This document shows positions 32,449-44,937 of a DNA stretch of 64,000 nt, in pieces. The notes under the pieces were generated by a model that had not been told where the DNA came from, did no database searches, and worked only from the letters and a program-made list of their open reading frames with translations. The stretch covers positions 85,399,136 to 85,463,135 of the forward strand of contig JALGPY010000007.1 of the NCBI GenBank assembly GCA_023055425.1. The letters are read 5' to 3'. A program made the position numbers and the translations under genes. Position 1 is the stretch's first letter; the number at the start of each line of letters is the position of its first letter. This DNA is from Linanthus parryae. Taxonomy: Eukaryota > Streptophyta > Magnoliopsida > Ericales > Polemoniaceae.

Positions 32449-33238
32449 GCCGGTGGACGCGCAGCCCCGACAACTTCTCCATTCAAAACCAGCAATTCCT
32501 CTCCAAAGTCTTCAGCCACTCTTAGGATCGCCTTTGTCATCTCCTGCCGGCACTTGCTTGAGAAGTTCATATCATCGAAGAACTTCTCGAACTTGTGCGA
32601 GCCCTTCATTCGTTCAGCTCAAGAGTCTTCTGTGTCCAAGGAGTAGTCCTCATCTTCGCAGATCTCGACTATGACTGGGATACCTTCTTCTGCGACCTCC
32701 TCATAATCGCGGATGGATATCATTGCCATCTCCTTTTCTTTAGGCTCCTGTTGAGAGTGAGAAGGCAACGAATTGTTGCGTACATCTTTTGGCTCATCAA
32801 TGACCAGTTGTCCTTCCTTGATTTTTTTTCCACCAGCCATCTCCATTTCCTTCACTCCTTGGTTGGGTGCATGACTTGACCATGGCACTCACACCATATG
32901 GGGTCTCGTAGCTTCTCTCCGGAGGGTTTATGTTCCAGTGCTGGTAAGATTCAATCTTTACTCCACTGCTTGCATAAGCCTGTGGCCTCTGCGATCAAGC
33001 ACGGTAGTAGAGGTGGCTCCTTTGGTGGACCTCGCGGTTACTTTGGATCCGAGACCGCATAGACGTCAGCCTCGCGTTCGCGCTTGTAGCTAAGCCGCCC
33101 GACCATGAAGCCAGAGTTTTCTGGTGCCCGGTCGTTTGTGTACATCGTCTCCTGCCTCTCCACCAGTGGCTCGATGTTCCTGGTGCAGTCAATCAACTTT
33201 GAAAAAGTAGGCATGTTCAGATTGATTAGCACACGTTT
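32449..33238 (-). pseudogene. Tat gag C-terminal region and gag-protease linker
   Basis: Overlapping frames encode charged sequence without firm motifs, for example PTFSKLIDCTRNIEPLVERQETMY on the minus strand just after the gag domain, then Glu/Lys-rich segments. No intact zinc knuckle was found. Several frame changes and stops occur. Confidence 0.55.
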
Positions 33239-34342
33239 TTACTCATCGCGCATACCCTGGAGACAGATCTCCACAAGGCGTCTCTCAGCCACTTCATCGA
33301 CGCACTCGAGCGACCTGGTTCTGAACTTCTTGATGAATGCGCCATCTTCCTCATTGTGCTTTTGGTACATGCGCGACAGATGAATCGTCGTGACCTTCTC
33401 CTCGACTTGGAAGAAGTTTTTATAGAACTTCTTGACCATATCTTCCCAAGTCTTGATCGAGCCTGCCTCCAGGGTTCTGTACCATTTGTACGCGACCGTT
33501 TCTACAGACTTTGGGAATTCGCGCATGAGCAGTCTCATGTCAATTCTGTGTGGGCCCATCAAATCGACGAACCGCATCACATGCTCCTGCACATTTCCAC
33601 CAACTTCATAAAATTTATCCCACTTAGGTGCCTTGTATCCAACAGGGTTTGGCATTAGGTAAATGTCGCGCGGGATTGGCGGCGCGCTATCAACCTTTGG
33701 GATAACAGTGTCTGCGAAGCACTGGTTTGCGATGAGGCTGTCTAGGCGTTTCTCGAAGGCTGTCACATTAGAAGGCGCACTTCCTCCTGGGGTAGATGAT
33801 GGGGTTACCGCGAGCCCCGGTATGTAAGGCATGTTTGGATCATAGGGAGGCGGAGGCGTGTAGCTGGCCTGGACTCCAATTGCGTATGACGACAACACAG
33901 GGTACGAGGATGGATTCCCTGCAGCTGCACGTTCTGGATGATAACCAGGCACATGAGGTGGCTCTGACGGTAATCTTGTTTGTTGGGGCGCAGGCCCCTG
34001 AGGGAGAGGAGGTTGAATTGAAGATAATGGATTCGATTGAGCAGAGTTATGTGATGTCTATGCCGTGGTGGTCCCTTGAGGAACTGGAGCTCCTTGACTA
34101 GCATTCTGGGCAAGCCCTCCCAGGATCGCCATGATCTGAACTATCTAGGGAGATTGGGCCTGCATAGCCTTGGCTTGGCTCTTGATCATGGCGTTCAACA
34201 TCTCCAGGGAAGGGTTGTTCCCAGAAGTGGTCTATGCCTGGATATTGGTGTTGGTGATGACATTGAGTGGGTTCTCCTCTCTCGGGACATCGTCCCTTAA
34301 GGGAGACTGGTTGCTTTCACGAGGATTGGTTTCCTGAGACAT
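33239..34342 (-). pseudogene. Tat gag
   Basis: The start ATG (34342-34340) opens MSQETNPRESNQSPL. A Pro/Gln-rich N-terminal part with at least two stops (for example in NIQA*TTSG) follows. The capsid-like retrotransposon gag domain is in an unbroken 237-codon frame: YKAPKWDKFYEVGGNVQEHVM, MREFPKSVETVAYKWYRTLE, IKTWEDMVKKFYKNFF, YQKHNEEDGAFIKKFR. It forms the particle in working elements. Confidence 0.82.
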
Positions 34343-34382
34343 AGTGGCAGAGATTTCGGAAGTGTTGAAGGTGGTCTCACGT

Positions 34383-34394
34383 CAGGTTCACCAA
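34383..34394 (-). other. Candidate primer binding site of the Tat element
   Basis: The minus strand reads TGGTGAACCTGA two bases beyond the presumed LTR end. It starts with TGG as a site matching a tRNA CCA end should, but I cannot name the tRNA. Confidence 0.45.
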
Positions 34395-34395
34395 A

Positions 34396-35035
34396 TGTGT
34401 ACAAGGAAATCCTGGAGGAAGATCCTAGTGTACACATGTAACAAGAACAAGAACAAGAATAGAGCAGAACGAGATTGAGGGCAATAAGTAGGGGAAGAGT
34501 AAGCTCTTTCTATTGCCTGAGAGAGAGACAGTGATGATTAGCCAAAGGTTTTAGAGTTGCTATGGAAGGCAGACGTCTCTCTATATATAGGGCTTATAGG
34601 TGACCGTTACGAGGAATTAATGTGTGTCATATAGGGTGGGGAGATATCCGCCTCGTAATGGCACGTTCACCCGTACATATAGGGACGTTACACGTTCATC
34701 CGTATTGATAGGAAACCGTTCGAACGGTTACCCGCATATATAGAAAACGTGGTCATCAGATCTCTCAAGCAGCTACCAAGGGTGGCGCGCGAGCGTGGTT
34801 GTTTCTCTCGCGCGACGTTCTTTAATCTAAACTCCAAGCCACTAAGTCCCTACAAGCTGCCGCGCGGTTAGTATCGTGGGTAACCCTGTCTCGCAGCCCC
34901 CATATGGATAAGTGTGAATATAAGGAATGGTAGGGTGTGTACGGAGTACCATCAAATATGCTGGATGGCTGCCACGTGGACGATGATTCATTCATCTGGA
35001 ATGCACTATCTAAAATTACTTAATCATATGTTAGA
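34396..35035 (-). repeat. Tat 5' LTR
   Basis: The inner boundary is set by the presumed primer site (TGTGTACAAGG on the plus strand). The outer boundary is approximate, placed where SIRE-like LTR sequence begins. It holds a TATA box (34581-34590), repeated CACGTTCAYCCGTA motifs (34662 and 34691) and the palindrome AACCGTTCGAACGGTT (34714-34729). The matching 3' LTR is outside the window, so length and target duplication cannot be checked. Confidence 0.65.
34581..34590 (-). promoter_or_regulatory. TATA box of the Tat 5' LTR
   Basis: CTATATATAG lies about 185 bp from the LTR inner end, a normal place for the start of leftward transcription. Confidence 0.55.
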
Positions 35036-35541
35036 GTTAAGTTGTTCAAGAGGAACAACTGGTATTCTTATTATATAAGTTAGCTAGAGTCGTTACTAGA
35101 CAGGTTAGGAAGAACCACATGCTGATAAAGAGTAAGGCAATTCTCTTGGCCTGAGATCTAAGGCTTAGCTTTTGATAAATAAGAAGTTGTTGAAATTCTA
35201 GAGGGATTAGATCCCTCATGCGGAGAGTAGGTCTCTTGGGACCGTACTTCGTAACGAATCACTATGTTCATTGTCTTGTTTTATTGTTCTTTACTTGTCT
35301 TCAAAATAGATTTCTGTTCATAGCTTTGAAAAGCTTTTCAAAACTTTAAAAATACTGAGTTTATTTTAAACAGTCTGTGTTTTGGTTTCAAATCCTTGAA
35401 ACTAAGTTCAAAGCTTTGAAATACTTCAATTTCTTCTCATTTTGTTTAAAAACCACATTTTTTAGCAAAAGTTGCCATACACTATTCAACCCCCTTCTAG
35501 AGAATTTGATCCAGTAATTGCATACCTGCATACAATCTTCA
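35036..35541 (+). repeat. SIRE-like LTR fragment (3' part)
   Basis: This aligns with 6960-7468 of SIRE-A: GTTCAAGAGGAACAA, TTAGCTAGAGTCG, TACTAGACAGGTTAGG, GGCTTAGCTTTTGAT, TTCAACCCCCTTCTAG and an end CTGCATACAATCTTCA. It holds the related palindrome TTTGAAAAGCTTTTCAAA (35325-35342). No primer site follows, so it is a truncated or solo LTR. The left part may lie beyond the Tat element if Tat inserted into it. Confidence 0.75.
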
Positions 35542-36330
35542 TTAAAGATTATAGCCTATTGACACGGTTAGAGTATGAATTGATAATCAATGAGACTAGG
35601 GCTTTATTCATAAAATATAATCAAGCTTAATGTTAATATTTATTCGTGTTGCATGTTCTTGTTCTGCATGTGATATTTAGTGTGAAAGGAGTGATCAACG
35701 GACACACTAGTTAATTAGAGAGTGCACGACAGTGCCTAATCCTAATTGTGATAAGAACATGAACACATCCCGAGTCACTGAGACCGAAAGAAGACGTGTA
35801 TAGGATTGGCCATAGCGGGTAGATTCGGTAGGTGAGATTCGGCTGTATCGTGTAACGGTGGACCGACATGACCCGTTGTCGTGCAGGTCGTTAGCCTACT
35901 AGAATGGACCAATAGACTCATGTGACCGACAGGAGATTGTAGTCTACCGAGACGTAAAATGACATGAGACCGACAAGAGATTATCATAACCTATTACCCG
36001 ACTGAACTAGAATATTATTAACGTGTTACATAGATGAATCCTAAATCCTCTAGAGCCTTAGGTGATCTAGAGATCTCCCATTTTCTCCATATCTATTTTC
36101 TTAAATAAAAATACAAAAATACTAGTTGGTTGGTATTTCAATTTCAGTCACTTGTTTGTGGGTGAGGAACTAGTTAATCACAAGTCTTCCTCCTGTACCA
36201 TATTCTAAATTAAGAACCAATTAAATAATCTCAAGTTTGTCCTCGTGGGATTGATAAATCAGGGTTGAAATACCACCCCTGTATTACTTGACCGTGCACT
36301 TGCGCATACACGTTAAGAAATCGTGTAAGC
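35542..36330. other. Unassigned repeat-like sequence, no gene seen
   Basis: No coding motif was found. The right part (about 36236-36315: TCCTCGTGGGATTGATAAATC ... GACCGTGCACTTGCGCATACA) resembles the end of LTR or leader segments seen in several plant LTR retrotransposons. The lineage is not determined. Confidence 0.4.
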
Positions 36331-36547
36331 ATGGCACCTCACAAAGCTTTGTATGGAAGGAAGGTTCGAACACCACATCAGTGAGACAGTAGTGATTCGT
36401 AAACTGGTAATAGAAGAGATGACATATCATGTGAGACTAATCCAGCAGCGAATGAAAGCAACACATGACATGAAAAAATCGTGTGCTGATTAGAAGAGAA
36501 AGCCAATAGAATTCCAGGTTGGAGAAAAAGCATTTCTGAAAGTATGG
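36331..36547 (+). pseudogene. Chromovirus-type Gypsy integrase C-terminal scrap
   Basis: Two frames give MAPHKALYGRKVRTP and, after a shift, EEMTYHVRLIQQRMKATHDMKKS, then IEFQVGEKAFLKVW. These match the integrase end of Tekay/Del elements and align with the homologous zone at about 63548-63730. It carries stops and a frameshift. It may be the tail of an older copy lying in tandem with the Tekay element that follows. Confidence 0.75.
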
Positions 36548-36669
36548 TCACTCGGCGTGTGTTTATTATTGTGTTGACTATGGTCACTCGATTTATGATG
36601 CTCGGTGGTTAATGAGCCCCGAGTCGCTTCTAGTACTCACGTCTTTGGCCACAAGTAATCTTAAGGGGG
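36548..36669 (+). other. Spacer ending in a polypurine tract
   Basis: No coding sequence. It ends TTAAGGGGG immediately before the presumed LTR start TGTCGACA at 36670, so it looks like the 3' end of a preceding Gypsy internal region. Confidence 0.5.
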
Positions 36670-38344
36670 TGTCGACACTTTAGGCATGGGTTAATAGTTT
36701 ATGATATTTGGTTACTCTTCTCCATACAAGTACAATTTCATACAATTTAAATGAAGAATTTGATTCTTTTCATGGAATTTGACAATTTTATATTTTGTGG
36801 ATAAATGAATATTGGTAAATGTGGAAGAAGATAAAGGAATGGTCTAGTTTAATCACTTGTGATGTTTTACTGAATCGTCTTGTTACAAAAAAATCTTGTC
36901 TTATCTTTTAAATAATGCTTTTACATGTCTCATCGTGTTTACATGCTTGGGTATTATCTCACTCAGTATTTGTTGCTGATTTACAAACTGTTGTGTATTT
37001 TGTTTTCTTTCCACACCACATGTTTAGATGATAGATGTAATGCCCTGCTTATGTTCAAATAGGACTATATTGATATTTCATTACTTTTGGAGGGAGGGGG
37101 GACTTATTACATAAAAATATTAAAAAAATAAAAGAAAAAATCATTGTTTATGTGTATAGAGGCGGTGATTTAGTCTTCTTCTACTTGCTCTGTACAATGA
37201 CGACACACCAAAACACATCTAAAGCGAATACGATTGGTGAGAGCTGCCATATTGGTAGAGGAAAGAAGTACAAGTGTGGGGGAAACAAATTTGTTCCAGG
37301 AAGAATATCTTTCAAGGTAAGGGTTCACTAATTCAGAGTTTGCCTAATCTAAGTTTTGACCTATTTTTCTTCTAAAAATTGAATAAAAGAAATTGAAGAC
37401 CTTACTAGTTCTTTTAGTTAAAATCTGATTCCCAGGGATAGTTATATGTTATATAATGGCCCAATATGTAATTGATTCCTCTGCATATTTGAAACAAGGA
37501 TATGGTAGAGAATTAGTTCTATGTGGAATTTGTGTGTAAGATAGGTAGTGCCTCTTCAGTGACTTTGTGTCTATGGACTAAAATCAAAATACTCTCCACT
37601 TTTGGGTAGAAACTTTCGAGTTTAGTTTACCTAAGCTACATGTTACATTGGGGAGAGGTACTTCTTGTTTTGCACCAGATTGGGGCTGTTACCGCTTGCA
37701 GCAGATTTATATTCATTTTTTTAATTAAAAAGGGGTCTGATGTTTAATTTTGCTCAATTTCTTTATGGAGTTGTATTCATGATGTAGTTCCTATATTCAA
37801 AGGTTTCCATGATGAAGGCTAAGGTAAAAGAGCCGTAGAATACTGGTGCATTACTCAATGTTTTTTTTTTTTTTTTTTTTTTAATATTGATGACATATAC
37901 TATACATGTTAACCAAATACTTGCTAGTTGCTACCCAGAATTTGATGGCAGATTTTGTAACTTTTAGAACTAAATTATTTAGAAAAGAGAATGCAGGTAT
38001 TATATATGTTTATGATAGTTTAGATTGTGTTCTTGCATTCACGTGCTGTTCTAGGTGAAGCATCAACGCGTAAGAATTAACGGACACCGGTGAGTATTGG
38101 AAAGGAGGTGGGTGTATGATTACTTTAAAATTTTGTGTAAGACAACTAAGGTTAAATATTAGCTAGATTCATTAAATTTTTATAAAATGTTGAGGCTTGC
38201 AAGAAAAAGATGAAATTTGGAGTAAGAAATGACTCAAAGTTATCCCTTACTTTGTCGATGGATAAACAAACTTGTCAAGAGAAAATTGTCTGGTTTGAAG
38301 GGGTTGTCTAGTCCTAATGTGTCCGTGTGTGTGTTTTTCTTTTA
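36670..38344 (+). repeat. Tekay-like 5' LTR, first part
   Basis: The start TGTCGACACTTT is chosen because it follows a polypurine tract and pairs with the LTR end TCTGACA (57386-57392). A TGTAATGCCC at 37034 is an alternative start but lacks a polypurine tract. No gene is seen in this 1.7 kb. SIRE-B inserts after 38344. Confidence 0.6.
37861..37882 (+). repeat. T22 homopolymer
   Basis: An uninterrupted run of 22 T in the LTR. Confidence 0.95.
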
Positions 38345-39552
38345 TGTAAGTTCAGTCTGTTTCAAAGGCTTGAAACAACTTGTCTGTTTCCAGGCCTTGA
38401 AACTGCTTTCAAGGGTTTGAAACAAGCACTGCAGAATACAACATGAACTTAGGGGGAGCTTTGATTCTATTCTGACTCTTGATATCCTATTATTGATTAT
38501 ATGTTATTTTTTGATGAAAGAAAAATCATTTTGCTACGCTAAATTGTAATTAATCTACCTGTTTGACTAAGTTTTGCAGAAATATACAGTTACCTATTTT
38601 GCAGTAATTAGTTCCTAAACTGTATGTTGCAGAAAAGGCAACTGAAGATGTTGATCTGATTCTGTGTTGATTCAATCTGACCCGGACCTTCCTAACACCT
38701 TCCTAAACAAGATCAAAGGGTGTATCATTGAAGATACTGAGCAACTAGCCATTGGAAGAGCTGTTAGAAGAGTCAAGATTTGAAGCTACTTTTCAGAAAA
38801 ACTTGTTAAGAAGATCCTGAAGATCTTCATTAAATAAGGCTGCTTAAAAGAGAGAATTGATGAAGACTTCCGGAGACACAATAGAGCACAATACACAGAT
38901 ACATTCAAAGACTAGATTGACAAGCAACCAAGAAGCAAATCTACACCACTCAGTCCAATCATCTGAAGAACAAAGCATTCTCACTGAAGACTTAGTTCTC
39001 AGTGTTCTTCTCTTCTGATCTATTTGTATATCATTTAGATAATACTTCTAGTTCTTATTTTCGTGAATTTTTCAAAGTGAACAATAGATGGTACTTGATT
39101 AATCAATAAGCTAGAGCAGGTACTAGATAGGTTAGTGAGAACCACAAGCTGTAATAAATTAAGGCATCTCTCCGTGCTTGAGATCTAGGGCTTAGCTTTT
39201 GATGAATGAGAATTGAGTTGAAAATCCTGCAGGGATTAAGTCCCTAAGGTAGAGACGTAGGTCCAAGTGGACTGAACTCTATAAATCACCACGTCTCTTG
39301 CTTATACTTTACTGCTCCTTACTTTGCTTATAAAATGCTCAAAACAAGCTTCAACTCAAGGGCTTGAAACTCATTTCAAGGCCTTGAAAAACTATCAGCT
39401 TGCTATTTACTTTTTTTTTTATTCCAAGGACTTGAAATTCATTTCAAGGCCCTGAAATACTTGTTGCACTTCAAAAACATCTTTGAAATCACTCTCTTAG
39501 AAAAAGTTTCAAAAGTTGCCATACTCTATTCACCTGCAATTACTGTCTTTCA
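38345..39552 (+). repeat. SIRE-B 5' LTR
   Basis: This 1208-bp LTR runs TGTAAGTTC...CTTTCA. It carries the palindrome TTTCAAGGCCTTGAAA at 39374-39389 plus degenerate copies near 38357, 38387 and 39434. A TATA-like CTATAAATC occurs near 39278. Confidence 0.9.
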
Positions 39553-39554
39553 AT

Positions 39555-39566
39555 TGGTATTAGAGC
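39555..39566 (+). other. Primer binding site of SIRE-B
   Basis: TGGTATTAGAGC, one change from the initiator tRNA-Met site, 2 bp after the LTR. Confidence 0.88.
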
Positions 39567-39606
39567 TTGTATCACTGCATAGATCTAACAATCTTGTGAT
39601 TATGAG

Positions 39607-41022
39607 TGTAGTGTTTTGTAACGGATTACGCAGCGGAATAAACAATTAATCATCCGCACAAGACCCTCCAAGGATCACATGTCTAGAAATCATAACGATA
39701 GTAAAGGATTTAACGTCGTCACCTTGTTTGTCTCATTGGATGACTTCAAACGTAGAATGATGTCCACGTCTCTATGGCAAGTCCACACCTATGATCAATT
39801 GCTAAAATCCTCCCACCCCTTTTGCTAGAAATTGGTTGAAGGAGGAAGAAGAATCACGCAACAAAGGGAAGAAGAGGGCCGCGCCTCTTCTTGTGGCCGA
39901 CGGTAGGGGGCGGACCAAGTGGGTTGGGCCTCCTTGTGTCTTGCTCTCTCTCTCCTTGATTTCTATCTCACTCAATGTCCTATGAGCATTAGTTGATAAA
40001 ATAAGCTAGGAGTTTCCTTTATATAGTCCAACAACTCCTTGTTAACTATATAAAGGCCCCTATCCTAATCCTATCCATACACGGATTAGTCCACCTTGAA
40101 AATTAGTCCTACTAAGTTTGCAAATAGTTGAGTATTGATCCTTCTAATTAATTAATCATATTAATTAATTCCCAAATCTAGTTTAATCCATATGGTGTGT
40201 GACCCCATAGGTTTCTACTTAGTTGGTAGTAAAAATTACAAACATGGAACGGCCTCTAGCTAGACATCCATGCTACCCAACTAAATGAAATAGTCATTAC
40301 TTTGACAAACCTTGTGAAAGTATTGTCTCATCCCTTTGTCTCCATATCCGGATTGGACACGAGACATACAAGTCACACTCGTATATCCAATCCATAGTAT
40401 CTCGATCCTGGGAATAGTCTTATCCATGCATAGTACATCACTATCCTTCTATTAATTTATATGAGTCTGGCCTGACATTCTATAATCACTAACCCTCGAG
40501 TGGCCGCCGATATTTCCTCCCGTTATGTAGGAGGGACAAATTCTATCTACATCACTACCATCTCTAAGCTTGTTTCCTTATTGTGTCCGACTAACGCCTT
40601 TATTACTACGCAGTTACGGTGTAGTGTTTGACGATATCAAAACACAATATTCCACAACTAGATGATCTAGTGACTTCAAGTCTAAGGATGACAATACCGT
40701 TTTTCCCAACGAGACGCGCTTGTGACTTTACATAACTTGCATGTAGCATTCTTGTAAGTGGGTCAATCCAGTACGACATTACCCCTAATGCATACCCATG
40801 TGTTGGATTGTGATATCTCCATATCAATCCAACCCCATACTAGTCTATAGTTGATCGTCCTGTTAATCAATATAATCGACTAGGGATATTTAAGATAAAC
40901 AAACACATTTTTAATCTAAGGACTTCATTATATTAAATATATCGATAAATAATACAATGAATATTCTAGCCAAAAGTAATGTTTATACTAAAAAGATTGC
41001 CTCTAGGGCATTTATTCCAACA
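39607..41022 (-). repeat. Angela-B 3' LTR
   Basis: It runs TGTAGTGTTTTG...ATTCCAACA. TATA box at 40017-40026. The element PPT AAGTGGGAGAC lies at 41023-41033. Confidence 0.93.
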
Positions 41023-41036
41023 GTCTCCCACTTGCA

Positions 41037-44000
41037 CTAGAGCCAATCTGGTGCATCTCGTATGCCAATAGATCTAGTGTGCCCTTCATGCATGCGCTGA
41101 AAAAGCAGCTTCGTAAGCGGATCTGATAGATTCTAATCTGTAGGAATCTTGCATATCTTCACATCTTCTCTATAGATAATATCTCGTATAAGAAGGAACT
41201 TTTTGAGCACGTGTTTGGATTTCTGGTGTGACCTGGGTTCATTGGATTGTGCGATCGCTCCAATGTTGTCACGATACAACTCTATTGGATCCACAATTGT
41301 AGGGACCACACCAAGATCAGTGATGAACTCCCTAATCCAAATCGCTTCCTTTGCTGCGCCACTTACAACAATGTACTCAGCCTCAGTAGTAGAATCAACA
41401 AGCATCTCTTGCTTGGAACTCTTCCAGCTCACTGCTACTCCATTCAGGTAACAAATTCTGACTGTGGTCTGAAATTATCTCAGTCGGTTTGGAAGCTTGC
41501 AACAGTGTAACCCCTTACACAAAACTCTTCCTCACCTCCAAATATCAATAATACATCCTTAGTTCTTCTTATGTACTTGAGGATGTTCTTGACAGCAATC
41601 CAGTGACTCTCACCCGGATTAGACTGATATATGCTTGTCATACTCAACGCGTATGAGAAATCTGATCTAGTACATAAAATGGTGTACATGATGGATCCTA
41701 TGGCCGAGGCATAGGGAACCCTACTCATGTGTTCCTTCTCAATCTCATTGGAAGGACAATCATTCTTCGAAAGGGTGATCCCACGCGACATAGGCAAGAA
41801 TTCCTTCTTGGAATCTTGCATGTTGAACTGATTCAACACCTTGTCTATATATGTACTTTGACTTAGGCCTAGCAGCTTCCTCGATCTATCTCTATACATC
41901 TTGATACCAAGTATATAAGCTTCATCCCCTAAATCCTTCATTGAGAAACACTTTCCTAGCCAATCTTTAACTGATTGCAACATAGGAATGTCGTTTTCAA
42001 TGAGTAGTATGTCATCTACATACAAGACCAGAAAAGCAACAGAGCTCGCACTAACCTTCTTGTAGACACAAGACTCATCTTCGTTCTTTATGAAGTCAAA
42101 CTCAACGTTGATTCCAACTCCTAGAAGCTCCTTTAATCCATAAATGGATCATTGCAGTTTACAGACTTTATTTGCATGCTATGGATCCACAGAATCCTCA
42201 GGTTGTGTCATGTACGCATCCTCGAGGAGGTTTCCATACAGAAACGTTGTTTTAACATCCATCTGCTAAATCTCATAGTCGTAGAAAGTTGCAGTTGCAA
42301 GTAGAATTTGGATGGATTTGATCATTTCCACTGGTGAAGAGGTTTCATCATAGTCAATACCATGAATCTGTCTGAATCCTTTTTCCACCAATCGTCCCTC
42401 ATAGGTAATCACATTACCATCCATGTCGGTCTTCTTCTTGAAAACCCATTTGCACCCTATGGGTCGCGCCCCATGGGGTGGTCCTACCAAAGTCCATACT
42501 TTGTTGGTATACATGGATTCCATCTCGGATTCCATGGCTTTATGCCAATTATGAGAGTCTGGCCCCTTCATGGCCTCTCCATATGTAGTAGGCTCATCAT
42601 CTATGAGCAACGTGTCACCAGACTTAGTCATGAGAAGTCCATACCTCTCTGGATCCTGGCGCACTCTATTTTACCTACGATGTTCTTGTTTTGCTTGAAC
42701 ATGCTTCTCCACAACCTCTCGTGGCTCCTGTTCATGTTCCAAAGAAGGATCAATGCTTTGTGGTTCTTGAACCTCTTCAAGTTCTAAAGTCCTCCCACTT
42801 GCTTCTTTAGAGACAAATTCTATTTCTATAAACAAGCTGGTCCGAGCAACAAACACTTTGTTCTCAGTTGTATTGTAGAAATAATAGCCCTTAGTTTTAT
42901 TGGAGTATCCCACAAATTTGCATTTATCCTCCTTTGGCCCTAGCTTGTCTGGTTGTAAACGTTTTACATAGACATCACAGCCCCAAATCTTCATGAATGA
43001 CACTGTGGGATGCCTCCTACTCCACATCTCATATGGAATCTTCATGACCGATTTAGACGGAACACGGTTAATGGTGAAAACTCCACACAATAGAGAGTAG
43101 CCCCTAAAAGATAATGGAAGATCAGTTTGACACATCATAGATCGAACCATGTCTAACAGTGTTCGATTCCTCCTCTCGGACACGCCATTCCATTGTGGCG
43201 TTACGGGTGGAGTGAGTTGGGATATAATCCCACACTCTCTAAGATAGTCGTCAAACTCTTGGCTCAAGTATTCTCCTCCATGATCCAATCGTAGAGCCTT
43301 AATACTTTTTCCAAGTTGCTTCCATAATTCATTATTGAAATCTTTGAATCTTTCAAAGGATTTGGATTTGGTCTTCATAAAGTATACAAATCCATATCAA
43401 CTGTAATCATCAGTAAATGTAATGAAGTAGACATAACCACTCCCGGAAGGCATGGCAAATGGCCCACATACATCAGTATGCACGAGTCCCAATTTCTCAC
43501 TAGTCCTCTCGCATTTCTTATTGAAATAGGACTTTGTCATCTTTCCACATGTCTCATATGATTCAAAATCAAATGAGTCTAGAGAACCATCCTTATGGAG
43601 CCTAGATACACGTTTCTCGTTTATATGGCCTAGACGACAGTGCCATAGATAAGCATGATTTAAATCATACATTCTGATCCTCTTGATATTTATGTTATAG
43701 ACATGATAGCTTAGATCAAGGATATATAATCCATCAAATAATTGCACACTACAATAGTGAATACTATCGAAATCAATGGAGAAACAATTGTCCTTTGTTG
43801 AAATAGTAAAACCTTGTCCAAACGAGAAATAGAAATAATGTTTATGCTCATAGCAGGCACGAAATAGCAATTATTTAATTATAAAACTAATCATGAAGGT
43901 AGAGACAGCTCGTACATACCCACGACCAATGCAACAACCTTTGCTCCATTCCTGACGCGCATGACTATCTCCCCTTTAGCCAATCTCCTATTTCTCTTTA

Positions 44001-44937
44001 GATCCTGCACATTTCGAAGAATGTGAGATCCACATCCAGTATCCAATACCCAAGATGAAGAGAAAGTTAAATTGACATCTATAAAAAAATACCTGATGGT
44101 GGTGGAATCACTATTCCAAGCATTTTATCCTCCAGATACTTTGGGCAGTTCCTCTTCCAGTGTCCAGACTGACTACAGTAGTGACAATCACCCTTAGTCA
44201 CTCCCTAGGAAACGCCATTAACATTTTTAAGAGAAACTTCCTTGGATTTGGAAACTGCCTTGCCTTTTTATTTGGAGGTAGAAGAAAACCTTATGCCTTT
44301 CCCATTGTGCGCCATCATTATGGCCTTGCCCTTTCCCTTGTTGATGCTTTGTTCAGATAACATATTGAGTAGATCTGACAGAGGTTTCACGATCTTGTTC
44401 ATGTTATAGTTCATGATGAACTGTCCATAACTCTCAGGCAACGATTGCAAAGCGAGATATGTGGCCAACTCTTGACCCACCGAACACCCCAGTCTATTGA
44501 GATTCTCCAAGTACCCAATCAATCGGAGTACATGCGGTCCCACTGGATTTCCCTATGACATATGACACATGAACAATGTCTTGGAAACTTCATACCTCTC
44601 AACCCTAGCCTGCTCTTAGAAGAGCTGCTTCAAGTGAATGATCATATCAAATGCAACCATGTTCTCATGTTGCTTGGAGCTCAGAGGACATGGTGCAAAG
44701 GATCAGGCACGCCACATTATTAGCATCCTCAACGAACTTTCGATTCGCCTTTAGGGCTGTAGGGGTATTATTTTCTGGACCTTCACGAACTTCTTCCTCT
44801 AGAGTGTAAATTTTCTTTTCCTGCTTGAGAATGATTCTCAAGTTCCTGTACCAGTCGAGAAAGTTGGTTCCAGAAAGCTTGTCCTTCTCAAGGACATATC
44901 ATAGGAAGTGAGATGAACTCGATGATTTGTTTGCTAT
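41037..44937 (-). pseudogene. Angela-B gag-pol remnant
   Basis: This aligns with the Angela-A polyprotein from end to end. The start codon has become ATA (44937-44935). Retained pieces are the zinc knuckle CHYCSQSGHWKRNC, protease SWVLDTGCGSH, integrase with ALRLDHGGEYL and NGVSERRNRTLL, the RT motif YVDDILLI and RNase H DSTTEAEYIVV. Stops and frame changes separate the fragments 44268-44543, 43397-43870, 42671-43378, 42266-42664, 41480-42025 and 41133-41432. In ALRLDHGGEY the residue before the catalytic Asp is Leu, where Angela-A has Ser. It is not functional. Confidence 0.92.

Larger units (their letters stand above)
1..35035 (-). mobile_element. Tat-lineage Gypsy LTR retrotransposon (partial, nested host)
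   Basis: An autonomous-type Gypsy element lies on the minus strand. Its 5' LTR is at about 34396-35035, followed leftwards by gag, protease, RT, RNase H, a second archaeal-type RNase H, integrase, a tandem-repeat zone and an antisense ORF. The 3' LTR must lie left of base 1. The second RNase H and the extra 3' region are hallmarks of the Tat/Ogre branch. The body is interrupted by a solo LTR (3952-5357) and by element E1 (5574-30765). Joining the sequence across both insertions restores continuous RT and RNase H homology, which proves one original element. Many stops and frameshifts show it is dead. Confidence 0.85.

Noticed and set aside
35775..35987. 70-codon minus-strand frame in the unassigned stretch
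   Set aside because: No recognisable motif and no upstream or downstream support; likely chance.
37034..37060. TGTAATGCCC as the start of the Tekay-like LTR
   Set aside because: No polypurine tract precedes it, and its first bases do not pair with the LTR end TCTGACA as well as TGTCGACA at 36670 does. It remains possible.
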